Source: Chlamydoabsidia padenii
Taxonomy: Eukaryota; Mucoromycota; Mucoromycetes; Mucorales; Cunninghamellaceae
DNA length: 64,000 bases
Assembly (NCBI GenBank): GCA_025330725.1
Contig: JAIWND010000011.1
Span: 124,001-188,000 of the forward strand
Direction of reading: 5' to 3'
Below the pieces are notes generated by a model. The model did no database searches and was not told the DNA's origin. It was given only the letters and a program-made list of their open reading frames with translations. This document shows, one piece after another, positions 46,718 to 58,924 of the stretch. Both the position numbers and the translations under genes were made by a program. The number at the start of each line of letters is the position of its first letter. The first letter of the stretch is position 1.

Positions 46718-46821
46718 TGATTCTTTTGCTCATCGGCCGATGAATGCGGACTTTCAATATTTTCTTTTTGACTTGAACCACACGGAAACTTTTTCTTTAC
46801 AAATCTTTAACATTTACTTCT

Positions 46822-46855
<34 letters not shown>

Positions 46856-47782
46856 TAGTGACCCCAATTTGACAACAATGCCAACACAACATCAGTATGC
46901 AAATGATAACGATCAGCAGGTCCTACCCTCACCCATCTCTCGCTCTCCCAAAAAAAAAAAAGTGACAACCAAATAGATCTAAACACCGCTGTCATCATCC
47001 ATCTCTCTCTCAAGATCAAGTCTGGTTTTATCAAGGCAAGTGTAGTTATTTGTTTTGAACTAACGCCTTATGTATATATATATAGTGTACCTGATTCGAT
47101 CTTGCTCTTGGGACATCTTGGATGATGGAACTTTTTTTTTTTGGGGGGGGGTATTTGATGTCAGCATTCATTGGCTCTGTCTCTGAAACTCGGCAGGGTC
47201 GTGGATAATGAATATTCATGCAATCGGTTAAAAACGACATCACTTGGTATACAATGTAGGAAAAAAGGTAGCTATTATGACCGACGGCGTCCATTTAAAT
47301 GGTTGGACTCTCTCATTAGTTATATGTAGTTTAAACTAGTTCTTTAATCTTTGTCGTATTAATAAAGCCATGGTTTTGGTTTTTTCAATTTTCGGTGTAA
47401 AAGGCGGGATTTGAAAACAATGTGACACAGCAAGTAATGCGGCCTTCCAATGATACGATGACACCTAATGGTGCTATCATCCACCATGCAATGGATCCTC
47501 CCTACATGTTGATCAGATCATCCCCTGTATAATACAGTTTTATTTTATTTTATTTTAATTTTAATTTTATTCGCTAGATGCCTTGTATTTTAAATAACAT
47601 TAATGATAAAAACAGCGATAACAATAGCATATGATTATCGTGACACATAGAGACATCAATCATGATTTTTATTGGAAGATGTGTTAATAATATACGGGGA
47701 AAAGAGAGGTAATCATAATGTTATATTTTTGTAGATAATAAACTAATTTGGTTAGGATGATATATGCTATTGGGAGGAGGGA

Positions 47783-47813
<31 letters not shown>

Positions 47814-47815
47814 GT
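46718..47815. other. Intergenic region after tRNA-Thr
   Basis: It contains a T run of about 33 (46824-46855), a small open stretch (46878-46976) ending after an A12 run, one exact GGCGGGATTTGAA at 47403-47415, and a (TG)n microsatellite at 47783-47808. No supported gene. Confidence 0.5.
47403..47415 (+). promoter_or_regulatory. Recurrent motif GGCGGGATTTGAA, copy 5
   Basis: Exact copy about 400 bp beyond the end of the Erv29 gene and not next to any gene start I can identify. Confidence 0.4.
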
Positions 47816-48727
47816 TTAGAATTCTTTTTTCTTTTCATCCATAGAATATCCACCAGGACCAGTACTGACCAAGAGCAAGAACCCACCGACAGTAGACAAC
47901 GTTTGGAAGAAATCATACTTTAAAAAGTCGCGACGGTAATGAGTATGAGACACTGACCAAAAGTTGTTGATAAACACATTAAAGATGGACAAGAAGAGGA
48001 CCAAGAACATGGCGGACCATTTGGCTTTGAAACCAATGGCGACCATGACACACGCAGCCAGACCATAGAGAGAAACAAAGATCCGTAAGAGCGACCATTC
48101 ACCATGGAAAGCAGAGCCGATAAACAAAAAGATCAAGAGGATACGTCCCGCTAGTTGCAAATACGTCCGACGGTTACTTTCGGTCATTTGAGGTAAAGCG
48201 GCAAACATTTGCTTGTTTTTGGCAATCGAGTCGGATAACACCATCATGAGACCACCCATGACAGAGAGATTGCGAAGGAAGAATTGCATGTCAAATACCA
48301 GACCGTAGCCGAGGGCTTGAGAGACGACTACACCCATTAGTCCATACACCGCCATATCTTGATATTTCTTTGCAATCACCAACGACGAACATCCAAGCAT
48401 GGCCTACACCGAAAAGAAAAGTATTAGTTTTACTTTCCATCTTGTCCTTGTTTCCCCTCCTCCTACTCTTTTTAAATTGTTACTTACAATAACGTTAAGA
48501 CCCAAGAAGAGATGAGAGATAAAAGAAGGAAAGTGTCTTGATTGTTCCATATAAAATAACTGGTCGCTCCATTGAGTGATAATACGTAGCGCATCTTCCA
48601 AAAAGGTGGCTACAATCAAGAAGCGAGAGATGGCAGGAATATAAGGTTTCAATGGTTGACCAAGCTTGTCCATTACATCTTCAGCTTTTGAGCTGAAGGA
48701 TTCCAATTGTTGTTTTATATCAGACAT
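47816..48727 (-). CDS. ERV29: SURF4/Erv29 ER cargo receptor
   Basis: Minus-strand exons 48727-48488 and 48403-47816 give 275 aa. It is a multi-pass membrane protein with the family signatures LGQPLKPYIPAISRFLIVATFLEDALR, read here in two parts, and FWSVSHTHYRRDFLKYDFFQ. It ends KKKEF, a dilysine COPI retrieval signal (K at -3 and -4). SURF4/Erv29 packs soluble secretory cargo into COPII vesicles and cycles back to the ER through coatomer, whose alpha subunit is also encoded in this window. Length and topology match the family. Confidence 0.95.
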
Positions 48728-49426
48728 GACAAAAGAATAGCAAGGATTCTGATAACAAGGAGGGGAAAAAAAGGAGAGTAAAAAAAAAAAAACAGTTGAG
48801 AAGAAAAAAGATCAGAGTGTGCAGAATGAAGAAATAAAAGAGAATTTGAGCTTTAATCGGCGATCAAATAGTTCATTTTCCGTCGCCACCCCCTGAGGAT
48901 AAAGCATACATTTCTTTATTCTACAACACACACAAGCTAGTCTACAAAAAGAAGCTCTATCCATAAGTGTGTCATGACGGTTACTTGAGGGGGGTTTTGC
49001 CACTATTGACCCACACCCTGGCCATAGGAGGGAGTTTTTTAAAGTAGTCGATTGAGAGGTCTGCCCTCCATGCATTCACCCAGCCAATCAGGAGCCTCCA
49101 TATCAATATCCCAGTTTTAATCCTGTGATCCTTCATATTCACTAATTATCACAAAGCTGGATCGAGATAGTTTGTGAGATTTCACCATGTCACCCATTTG
49201 ATTGTTTCTGAATTCAGGGACAATCGGACATCAGATATCATCCTCCCCACCGCGGTTTGGTGTCATGGTCCTTTGCCTATATTCTTTATTCATCCCCCCC
49301 AAAAGTCATTGTGCCCAAACCAAACAATCCAGTTGTAAACTACATACAAAATGTGATCTTTATTGTCAAAATAAAAAAAAAGAGAATACATAAAAGGGAG
49401 AGGTGGGAATTAACCGGCTAGACAAT
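48728..49426. other. Spacer upstream of Erv29 and downstream of Fox2
   Basis: No gene seen. It contains a CCAAT box near 49082 and scattered short ORFs with no coding character. Confidence 0.5.
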
Positions 49427-49737
49427 TTACAATTTGCTTTCACGAGCAGCACCGTTGAGTTCCACAGCAGCATTGGAGATGGCAATGACATCACGTTCGA
49501 CCACACGAGTTTGGAAGATGACCTTGTTACCTTCCTTCCACATTTGAGTTTCCAAAGTTTCACCTGGGAAGACATGTTTGGCGAATCGGACTTTGATGTT
49601 CTTGAAGGAAGCAGCATTGTTTTCACCGAATGTTTTCAAGACATGTTTACCAGAGATACCAAAGGAAGCTAAACCGTGCAAGATGGGAGTCTTGAATCCA
49701 CCCTAAAAAAAAGAGAGAGAGAAATGAGTCTATATTC

Positions 49738-49775
<38 letters not shown>

Positions 49776-52580
49776 CATATGTTGTATCTACTTACCATAG
49801 CTGACATTTCGGGATCAATGTGCAAGGGGTTATAATCACCACTTAGGCGGTAGAGAGCGGCTTGATCTTCATTGGTCTTTTCGGTAACAATAGCATCAGG
49901 CTTGCGGTTAGGAGGAGCATTGACAGCAGTAGCAGCACCACGGTCAGCACCCTTCTTTTCACCACCAAATCCACCACTGCCACGAATAAACAAGGTGAAT
50001 TCATTTTCAAACACGACTTCACCGGATTCATCTTTCGTAGTGACACCCACAACTACAGTAGCACCCTTGCCCTTGTCCAAAATATCAACCACACGTGCCT
50101 TAGAGGTCAAAGTACCACTGGTAGGAATTTCTTTCTTGAGTTCCAAGTATTGTTCACCATGGAGCAACATCATCTATACACAAAATAAAATAAAATGTTG
50201 TCCTTTTAGTATACTTGATGTCTATTTTCTTCTTCTTCCATCTATACTTACGGGATTAAAGTTGGGGACAACATCACCAAAAGGTACACTGTTCATAGAC
50301 AAGAAGGAAGGAATGACACCAAAGGTAGGAAGCGCACCAAAATCAGTATCATTTTCATAAACCCATTTAAGATCTTGACGCTTGCATCCCACACCAAGAG
50401 CATAAAGAATAACATCGCGTTCTTCGTAAGAGAAGGAGAGTTCTTCAAAATCAATCTTCTTGGCATTAGCAACCACATCATTCGAGGAGGCAGCTTCTTC
50501 CTTTTCTTCAACCACGTTGCTAAAGTTATCCATAAAGCCCGAGAAGGAGTCTTGAGTAGAAGCAGGGTTGGTAGCACGACCATCTTCAAAGTCGATAATA
50601 CGAGCCCATTCCTTGGCCACTTGTTCAGGAGTCAAAGGACGATTAGCAGGGAATCCAACACCACCAGTTCGTTGCCAGCGGACCTTGGCGATCCATCCAC
50701 TGCCGACTTCAAAGATACTGCCAGTTTCTTCATTGCTGCTGTGACCGAGGTAGGCAATAAGGGGAGCCACATATTCGGGCTTGAAGGCTTCGACCATTTC
50801 AGGAGGCATCACAGTGGCAGTCATACGGGTACCAGCGTTAGGAGCAATCACGTTACACAGAATGTTCTTGCGTTGACCTTCCAAAGCCAACGTCTTGGTG
50901 AATCCGACAATACCGAGCTTGGCAGCAGAGTAGTTGGCTTGACCAAAGTTACCGTACAGACCAACAGCAGACGCGGTGTTGATGATTCGTCCATATTTTT
51001 GCTTGACGAAATGAGGCCAGGCAGCTTGCACCACCTTGTAAGTCCCGCGCAAATGGACCTTGTGCACGAGATCCCAGTCAGCATCAGTCATACGGGCAAA
51101 GGACTTGTCACGGAGAATACCAGCATTGTTCACCAGGATATCTACACGACCAAAGGCTTTGAGAGCAGTTTCGACCACCTTGTCACCATTTTCAACAGAG
51201 TCATAGTTGGCAACGGCTTTACCACCAGCTTTTTGGATTTCAGCAACTACTTGGTCGGCAGCACGGGCATCAGATCCTTGGCCACTATGAGATCCACCAA
51301 GATCATTGACAACTATATCGAAAGAGAGAGAATGTTCCTGTTAGTTTTCTTTTTCTTTTTTTTTTCTTCCTTCCCAGGGGTTACTTACCAACAGAGGCAC
51401 CCAAGCTAGCCAAAAGCAAAGCATAAGCCTTACCAAGACCACCGCCTGCACCTGTTACAATAGCCACTTGCCCATCAAAGCGTAATGGTTCACCCTTTGG
51501 ATTAGCATCAGCAGCCTTGGCCCGTTCCAAGAGTTCCAAAAAGTTGGTATCCATAATAGAGGAGGGGTATTCAACACCTTTATCAAAGTCGATGATTTCT
51601 TCAAACTTGTCAGCAACAGCAGTAGGAGTAAAAGTATCATCAGCCTTGAAGACACTACCAGTGGAGCGTTCCCATCGAAGTTTAGAGACAAATCCACCAC
51701 CTACTTCATAGATACCACCATTATCTTGAGTGTTTTCATGACAGAGGTAACCCACCACAGGTGTGACGAATTCAGGGTTGAGAGAAGCAAGGATTTCAGG
51801 AGGCATGACGGTTTCGGTCCTAAACATAATAATAATAAAAAGATGTTTAGTTAATGACCCCCCCCTAACACATATAATAACACTTTTTTTTTTTTTTTTT
51901 TTTTTACATTTTGGAAGCAGCCATAGGAGCAATGGTGTTTGTATGGATATTATCCCGTTCACCTTCACGAGCCAAAGACAAACCAAACGAAGCCAAAGCC
52001 AATTTAGCCGCCGAGTAGTTGGCTTGTCCAAAGTTACCGTACAAACCAGCGGCACTTGAAGTCATGATGATACGACCATACTTTTGTTTACGCATATGGG
52101 GCCAAGCAGCTTTGGTGACAGCATACGAGCCCTTGACATGTACGGCCTGGATGAGATCCCAATCAGCATCAGTCATGCGCGCAAACGTCTTGTCACGAAG
52201 AATACCAGCATTGTTGATCAAGATATCCACACGGCCAAATGCCTTGAGAGCAGTGTCGACAATTTTTTGTCCATCTTCCACCGAGTTGTAATTGGCCACA
52301 GCTTGACCACCGGCCTTTTGGATTTCAGACACAACCACATCAGCCGCCTTGACACTGGAGCCATCTTGATTCTTGATTGTACCCAAATCGTTCACGACCA
52401 CACTGGCACCGCGTTGAGAGAAGAAGAGGGCATAGGCTTTTCCAAGACCTAGAATCATCATCATGATAATAAATGACGTCAAATTACAAGGCCGGTAAAA
52501 CACTTGCTAGTAAAATACTTACCTCCACCAGCACCAGTGACTATTGCAACACGACCATCATAACGGATATCGTTGGACAT
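49427..52580 (-). CDS. FOX2: Peroxisomal multifunctional beta-oxidation enzyme (Fox2/MFE-2)
   Basis: Six minus-strand exons: 52580-52523, 52448-51908, 51819-51389, 51312-50252, 50173-49796 and 49702-49427, giving 914 aa (yeast Fox2 is 900). Two tandem short-chain dehydrogenase domains each carry [12 protein letters not shown] (the second read across a splice), NNAGILRDK and the YSAAK catalytic motif. A C-terminal hot-dog hydratase-2 domain has the [10 protein letters not shown] signature. The protein ends in SKL, a PTS1 peroxisome signal. It performs the second and third steps of fatty-acid beta-oxidation ((R)-specific hydratase and dehydrogenase). The ATG at 52580 lies ~93 bp from a CGG-N9-CCG palindrome, a candidate zinc-cluster factor site. 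Confidence 0.95.
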
Positions 52581-53132
52581 TATTATTATATGTATATAAG
52601 TGTAAAAAAAAGAGAAGAAAAAGTGGGGAAAAGGGGAGGAGGGGGAAAACAACAACAAAGATTTTATAACGAGCGGGGTTTTACCCCGCAGAATAAACGC
52701 TTACCATACATCAAATATTCACATGCGGCAAGTCCGCCACATGTGATTTCCTGTAACCCTCTTGGTCAGCATCATCTTTCCACCCTAGTATAAACACCTT
52801 GTCTCTTTTAGATGATCAAACCTGAATGACCCATCCTGATAAAACGTATATTAACCCACAAAGATTTTATTAACAATAAACACAATACTATATCTACCAC
52901 CATTGTTTTCCAAAAGGCACTATTATCCTACTGAATCAATCTCCCCCCCCCAGTTGCCATCAAATAGGTGTACCAATGTCGTCATATTTGACCACCAGTT
53001 TTGCTTGATCAAGACATAGGTAAAGCTGTACTTTTGACTAGTCATAATCCAGTTTGCCGTCCAATAGGTCGCTTCTGGTCGGAAGTAGTTTGTTGAAGTT
53101 TCTTGTTGCACAAAGATGGATGCCCAATCCAT
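52581..53132. other. Fox2 upstream region
   Basis: Holds the GC-rich palindrome at 52673-52689 and purine-rich leader sequence. The open frame at 52923-53132 (minus) follows the stop of the small candidate gene directly and is probably its 3' region; its composition is Trp/Tyr-rich, but it has no start in a plausible place. Confidence 0.45.
52673..52689. promoter_or_regulatory. CGG-N9-CCG palindrome upstream of Fox2
   Basis: GCGGGGTTTTACCCCGC is a perfect 7-bp inverted repeat around TTT. Inverted CGG triplets spaced by about 9-11 bp are typical half-sites for Zn2Cys6 factors; yeast peroxisomal genes use such oleate response elements (Oaf1/Pip2). Binding in this fungus is inference. It could also form a small hairpin in the 5' leader. 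Confidence 0.45.
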
Positions 53133-53340
53133 TCAAAGCAAATCGTCCATCGTCCACCTAGGCATAAAATATAAAAATAAAATGTATTAGTATTAGAGCT
53201 CTGGTGATATTCCAAACCAGAAAGAGACAATATAACATTACCTACCACCTTCTTTCTCCTGCGCCCTTTTGTTCCTTTGTTTTACCTTTGCCTTGCTGAT
53301 CCAGCTTCACGATAGTTTGGTCATTGTCAGTAAAGATCAT
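53133..53340 (-). CDS. Possible 39-aa protein gene (two exons)
   Basis: Minus-strand exons 53340-53246 and 53157-53133 (donor GTAGGT, acceptor GCCTAG) give a short frame, MIFTDNDQTIVKLDQQGKGK and so on, ending RRWWTMDDLL. Two alternative donors are 3 bp upstream (GTGGTA, giving 38 aa) or 5 bp downstream (leading to a stop). The protein is basic in the middle and ends in an acidic-hydrophobic tail. I do not recognise it, and without transcript support it remains a candidate. Confidence 0.35.
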
Positions 53341-53657
53341 TTTAACAACACAGAGTCGTTCCGTTTATCTTTACGTTCCAATCATTGTGAGATTCATGTC
53401 GAAAGAGGAGTGTAGAAATAGTAATTAGACGCAGTATCAATTGTTAGACCCATTAAAAAGGTGATGGGAGAGACAAAGAAACAACAAATGGGGGGCCCCA
53501 CAACAAATCTCCGTCACAAATTGGCAGTGTCGGATTTATTGATAGTTCCTGCCATAGCCGAATCAGCCAATCACCGACCGAATACTCCTAATAAAGTCAA
53601 ATCACCCACAAAGGCAAAACAAGGTTTAATTATAAAATGAAGGGGAGCTATATCAAA
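53341..53657. other. Spacer between small candidate gene and DIS3L2-like gene
   Basis: Nothing recognised beyond ordinary flank sequence; a CCAAT-type sequence lies near 53566. Confidence 0.45.
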
Positions 53658-54596
53658 CTAAAAAGGGTTGACGGGGAAGATGTGGATTCTAGGTGGTGTT
53701 TGTGAATCATCGGGTATAATATTGACATCAATGGTAGTCAACAGATCGATGGATTGTTTACACTTTTCATTATCTAAAGTCGCAGGGTGTAGTTTTCGAG
53801 GAAAGTCGAGATGAGAGAGCTTTGTTGCTAATTCATCCACTTGATCACCGTCTTCCCGATGATCGTCGTCGTCGTCGTCGTCCCATTTCCGATTCCGCGC
53901 CTTGTCAAAGTAGTCCGCATTCACTTGTACACCCGCCTTCCAAAAGAGATCCAGGCGTTGAGAGTCAAACTTGTAATGATCAAGAGGAAGAGCACCTGTT
54001 TGGACACGGTATTCCAGACCATACTTGGGAACATAGATATCATATCCTTGTTTGCGTACACCAATCACCACCGCTTTTTCAGTCTGAGTGCCTTGGGTTC
54101 GTTCCAGATTCGACAGGTAATGGGCCAAATAGAGCATAATGTCCGCCTCTTGTGCATTCTTTGCCCCATCTTTCTTTCTGTTACATCGAAGAGCTATAGT
54201 CTGTATCGTCTTTTTGTCGTAGCCACAATTATCTATTATATATAAGATTCAGTAAACCTACAGTCAACATCAGTTGAGAAAGAATCCTTACCTTTTCCAT
54301 GAATGGCAGCATCCAATAATCTATGCACAATCACATCGGCATATCGACGAATCGGGGATGTGAAATGAGTGTAATAGTCTTGATTCAGGGCATAATGGAG
54401 ATACTTGCTGGATCGGACAGCACCAGAGCAAATATAAGTGGCTCTTTTCATGGGTTGAATGGCAAGCACAAGAAGTATGTTCTTGACCTCTTCATCATCC
54501 AGAGCGTTAAAAGATGCCTGTAGTCCAGCAGCCGAGCCCACGTCAAAGTCATAGCCAAGGTCCCTTGTGATATCCAAAAATTGATTCTACAGATGA

Positions 54597-54634
<38 letters not shown>

Positions 54635-57623
54635 AAGTTAGGTTTTCTTTGACATCCATTCATTAGTATATGATACTTACCAGTCGTCTTTCAATAGGAA
54701 GTTCGTGTCGACGTAGCAAAGCAGTAGAGGGATAGGTATCAAAGATCTTTTCCGCCACACTGATATTCGCAAGGAGCATGAATTCTTCAATCAGCTTGTT
54801 GGCTTCCTTGGATTCAAATACAGAGACACCAATGGGTTTGTCGTCATCATCCAAAGTGAAAGTTAACTTTACCGAGTTCATCGATAGAGCACCATTGTCG
54901 TACCTTGTTTTTCGCAAAACCACAGATAGTTTGTACAGATCCATGATACTCTGTTCCACATCCTTTTTGCTAAAAGTTGTGATCGTCGTGTGTTCCGGAA
55001 GGTGTCCATTATCAATGACGCTTTGAGCATCCTCGTAGGCCAGTTTTGAGCAGGATCTGATGTATATGATTGAGTTAGAGCAGTCTTTGTTTTTTGATCA
55101 AGAGATTTACCTAATTACTGTGCGACCAAACCATGATTTTTGAATATTTCCGTCTTGATCCAGCACCCAAATGACTGAGAAAGCCAGTCTAAAGAGATAA
55201 AGATCAGTAAAAGTCGATTATTTGTATAAACAAGGGCAACTTACTTGTCCACATTAGGCGATAAACTGCATAAATCTTCACAAAGTACATTAGGGAGCAT
55301 TGGGATAGATCTATTCACCAAGTAGGTAGTAGTACCCCGTTTCCTTGCTTCACCATCCAACAACGTATCTTGCTTGACATAGTAAGAGACATCGGCAATA
55401 TGTACACCAACTTCAAATGTTCCATCATCAAGTCGTTTTATATGTAAAGCATCATCCAAATCTACAATTTTAATAATAAAAAGAGAGACTGTTAAAAAAA
55501 AAGACATCTAGTATTTCCGATTTATATTTACCTTTTGCCGTCTGGGGATCAATAGTGAAGATCTGTTCGTTTCGCAAGTCGCGGCGTTTTTCGATTTCAG
55601 ATGCTGAGATAGACCGAGGGATTTCATCAAGATGTTTCATCACAAGGTTGTCAAAAGGCACATCCAGGACATTATTGTCGGCGAGCACTGCTTTTTCCGC
55701 CACCGATAAATCACCAATGGGACCCAGTATGCGCACGATTTTACCAAAAGGAGATCTGTAAGAGATGGGCCAACGAAGCAAGGAAACCTGAATTGGCAAA
55801 AAAGAAGATCAGTATTCTTTTGTTTATACATTGATATTACCTCCACCAGTTGAGTTGCATAAAACTCCGCATTGGAGACCACATCATCAGGTGCTTGACG
55901 GACATCGATCATCATCAGAGGAGTTCGTTTGTCAGTAGGTTTGAACCAGATATATTTGATTTCAGGTGGTGATTTTCCTTCAGGCAGTGTCTTGGCAAAC
56001 TGACCAGGCCGATTTGTCGAGATTGTTCTAGGATAGGTAATAAAAATTAATAAGGTCAGAACAGTCAAGTCGATGATCACTCCCTTCCCCCGCATTTCAT
56101 TCCTTACCCTGTATAAGTCATATTTTCCGCACGATCCAAGATATAAACCACTTCACCAGCATACTGGGGTTTCCGTTCCGTATTATCGTCATCGTCATCA
56201 TCATCCTGATCGACAGTGTTGTTATTAGCGGTATCATCATCAGCGAGTGTCGCCAGAGGAATCACAGCATCGGGTTCACCATCATCAACTGTTGTCACAG
56301 GAACCGTAGCATCGAGTTCACCTTCATTAACTGTCGCCACAGGAACCGTAGCATTGGATTCACCATCATCAATTGGCAATTCATCATGGTGTTTGAGTCG
56401 CTGTTGTACTTTTTCGCGATACCGTTTGTCTCGGTCGGTTCGTTTCTGCCAAATATAATCCACATCCAAGAGTCTGACCGCCACGACATCACCATCTAGA
56501 GCACGATTGCGCGCCCTGTCACCAAATAGATAAATATCACCATCCAATGCCTCTGAAGTAGCATAAGCATCCATACGTTTCCGTCTATTGATTCGAAGTG
56601 TGCATTTGTAAAGGTCCCCATGTTCGAGTCCGTTCATCACTTTGTTGTGATCCATAAAGTAATCGTAGAGTACAGGTTGATATTTAGAGTGTTTGTCATC
56701 GGGGTGTTTGTGTGACCATTGCTGTTGATTGTTACGACTGTTGCCATGGTCGGGTTTCTTTGATCGATTTCTACTACCATGTTCATTGTTCAAGCTGCGC
56801 CAGGATCCCACCGCATTACTTGTATCTAAAATAAATAATAAAAAGTGTTGTGTTGAAATGAGGATGTATTATATATGAGTGGATTTACCTGATGTTTGTT
56901 GGTCTTGTTCAGTGCCTGTATTGGTCTATAAAGTATCATAGGGTAAAAAAGTGGTTAGATATGGATCAATCATGTTTTAATGTAAATTGCCTGTTTGGAA
57001 TCCTTTGTTGGGTCAGTGGGAGATTCAGGAGGAGAATCGCTGGCAACGTCAATATCTTCCAGACTGATAATAGCCTTATTGGGTTTCCGGTCAACATAGT
57101 ATTTGATGTCCTTGTTGTGATTTGTTAAAGACGAGATGGTGGCGGTTCCAATATTAGCGCCGTTGGATGGTGTAATTTCACTAGTCAATCTTTCGGGGTT
57201 TTCTACAATGGTCAGTTTAGTTTTTATTGGGCCATCATTGGACGATGGATTAGCTTCCTTTTCTGCTAGGTATTCAGCACGGCGACGTTGATCTTGTTCT
57301 AGGATGAATTGTTGAGGAGAGTGCCAAGCCGAAGAAGACATTTCTGATTTCGGAGGAGGATCAACCCGTCGCCAAGATCGTTCCATGTCCCCTATAATTA
57401 GAGTAATAAAGATAATGAGTCACGTTATAAAGTATCATATTTTCTTTTTACATACGTTGAGGTTGAGGACTATTGCGATTAGTTGAATTGGGTCTATAGC
57501 GCTATTAAAGCAACAACAAAACAAAAAAGTTAACTATACAATTGGTACACTTGACCTATAAAATAAAGATGCAATGGAGATACATACCCTGTTATATCCA
57601 GTATTATTATTATCGACGGACAT
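53658..57623 (-). CDS. DIS3L2: DIS3L2-like RNase II/R family exoribonuclease
   Basis: Twelve minus-strand exons: 57623-57588, 57501-57456, 57391-56991, 56925-56889, 56825-56108, 56027-55841, 55787-55532, 55461-55245, 55188-55111, 55056-54681, 54586-54292 and 54232-53658. They total 3222 nt, or 1073 aa. Cold-shock domains ([30 protein letters not shown]) are followed by the RNB domain with [18 protein letters not shown], whose catalytic aspartates are intact, and [18 protein letters not shown]. There is no PIN domain, so it is DIS3L2-type rather than Dis3/Rrp44; Ssd1-type relatives usually lack catalytic residues. A loop between cold-shock elements carries three ~16-aa repeats (GE..ATVPV.TV). 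Intron 3 (56926-56990) has a GC donor, as no GT is available. Confidence 0.9.
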
Positions 57624-58156
57624 GGTAAGGAGCGAGTAAAAGAAAAAAAAAAAAAAAGAAATTAAAACCATCTTAATATTCAAATCCCGACTTTAATTTT
57701 TTCATGCTCGTCTCTGTGCAAAAGTCTTTGTACAAGTTCCAGTTCTTGGCGTTCATGATACTCACAATCATACCGTTTCAAGAAAAGATACCAAATGATA
57801 CATATGTTTTATTTGTGAGAGAATCTTTACATAGTTTACAACATAAAGAAGAAGCGAATGGTAATATAGGACGGGCTTGATGCCTGTTACGGGAATTCAA
57901 TCGTGTATCATACACCCTCCTTTTCGATCATCACTATCATTTGGCATTTATTCACCTTCTTCATCTTCATACCAAACCATTGCTTAAATTCAAGCATGAT
58001 TATAATAAGCATTTATATCTAACGTTTATGATACCTTCTATCACTTGCAGTGATGCGACCCACCCGTAAAAAATTGAAATCCCGCTGATAAATGTGGATT
58101 TCCCCACCCAACAATTCCGATTCCTTCTTTTTCCTTTTATCAAAAAACAGCTCACC
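57624..58156. other. Divergent promoter region, DIS3L2-like and eL27
   Basis: It contains two near-copies of the recurrent motif on the minus strand: TTCAAATCCCGAC at 57679-57691 (about 60 bp upstream of DIS3L2) and TTGAAATCCCGC at 58074-58085 (about 75 bp upstream of eL27). No gene. Confidence 0.55.
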
Positions 58157-58924
58157 ATGGTCAAGTTCATCAAGGCTGGTAAAGTACGTATCGACTATCA
58201 CCACAATAGGGAAAAAGATGGATGAACGAACTTGCGAATGGATGGATGGATGGATGGATGAACATTGGAAAACTAACCTTTTTTTTGGGGGGGGGGACTT
58301 TTGACATTTGACTAATTAGGTTGTCGTTATTTTGCAAGGTCGTTATGCTGGCAAGAAGGCCGTTGTTGTCCGCAGTACGTAGTCATCTTGGAAGTAGACG
58401 AATCATAAAAATAGACTCACCTCTTAAATGTCATTATAGACCACGACGAAGGTACCAAGGACAGACCTTACGGTTATGCTGTCGTTGCCGGTGTCGAACG
58501 CTCTCCTTTGAAGGTGACTCGCTCCATGGGTAAGAAGAAGATCGCCAAGCGCTCCAAGGTCAAGCCTTTCATCAAAATCATCAACTACAACCACATGATG
58601 CCCACTCGGTAAGAACAAAAAGGGAATCGAAACTATAATATACTCATCATGCTAACCTTTTTTTCTTTCTTTCTTGTCTAGTTATGCTTTGGAATTGGAA
58701 CAAATCAAAGGTACCATCTCTGCCGATACTTTCAAGGAACCCACTCAACGTGAAGAATCCAAGAAGGTAAGTCGGGGATTAAAAATGATTTGACAGATAC
58801 ATTGTTAAAAGGGGATGGTATGCTAACTTTACTCTCTCTCTCTCTCTAGGTCATCAAGAAGTTGTTCCAAGAACGTTACCAAACCGGTAAGAACAAGTGG
58901 TTCTTCAGCAAGCTCAGATTCTAG
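58157..58924 (+). CDS. RPL27: 60S ribosomal protein eL27
   Basis: Five exons: 58157-58183, 58320-58374, 58440-58608, 58682-58766 and 58850-58924, giving 136 aa, exactly the eL27 length. It starts MVKFIKAGK with the KOW-type [11 protein letters not shown] segment, then [35 protein letters not shown] and the C-terminal [10 protein letters not shown]. It is a structural protein of the large cytosolic ribosomal subunit. All introns are GT-AG, and the first interrupts the gene after only nine codons, as is common for fungal ribosomal protein genes. Confidence 0.97.

Noticed and set aside
46878..47100. Short ORF MPTQHQYANDNDQQVLPSPI... after the tRNA, continuing in another frame past an A12 run with a GCAAGT donor-like site
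   Set aside because: Needs a frameshift in the A run, and the GC-donor join leads to an immediate stop; no family match.
47783..47808. (TG)n run as a possible Z-DNA or regulatory signal
   Set aside because: Ordinary microsatellite; no supporting context.
50375..51409. Long plus-strand ORF opposite Fox2
   Set aside because: Shadow of a high-quality minus-strand gene with complete catalytic motifs; no domain in the plus frame.
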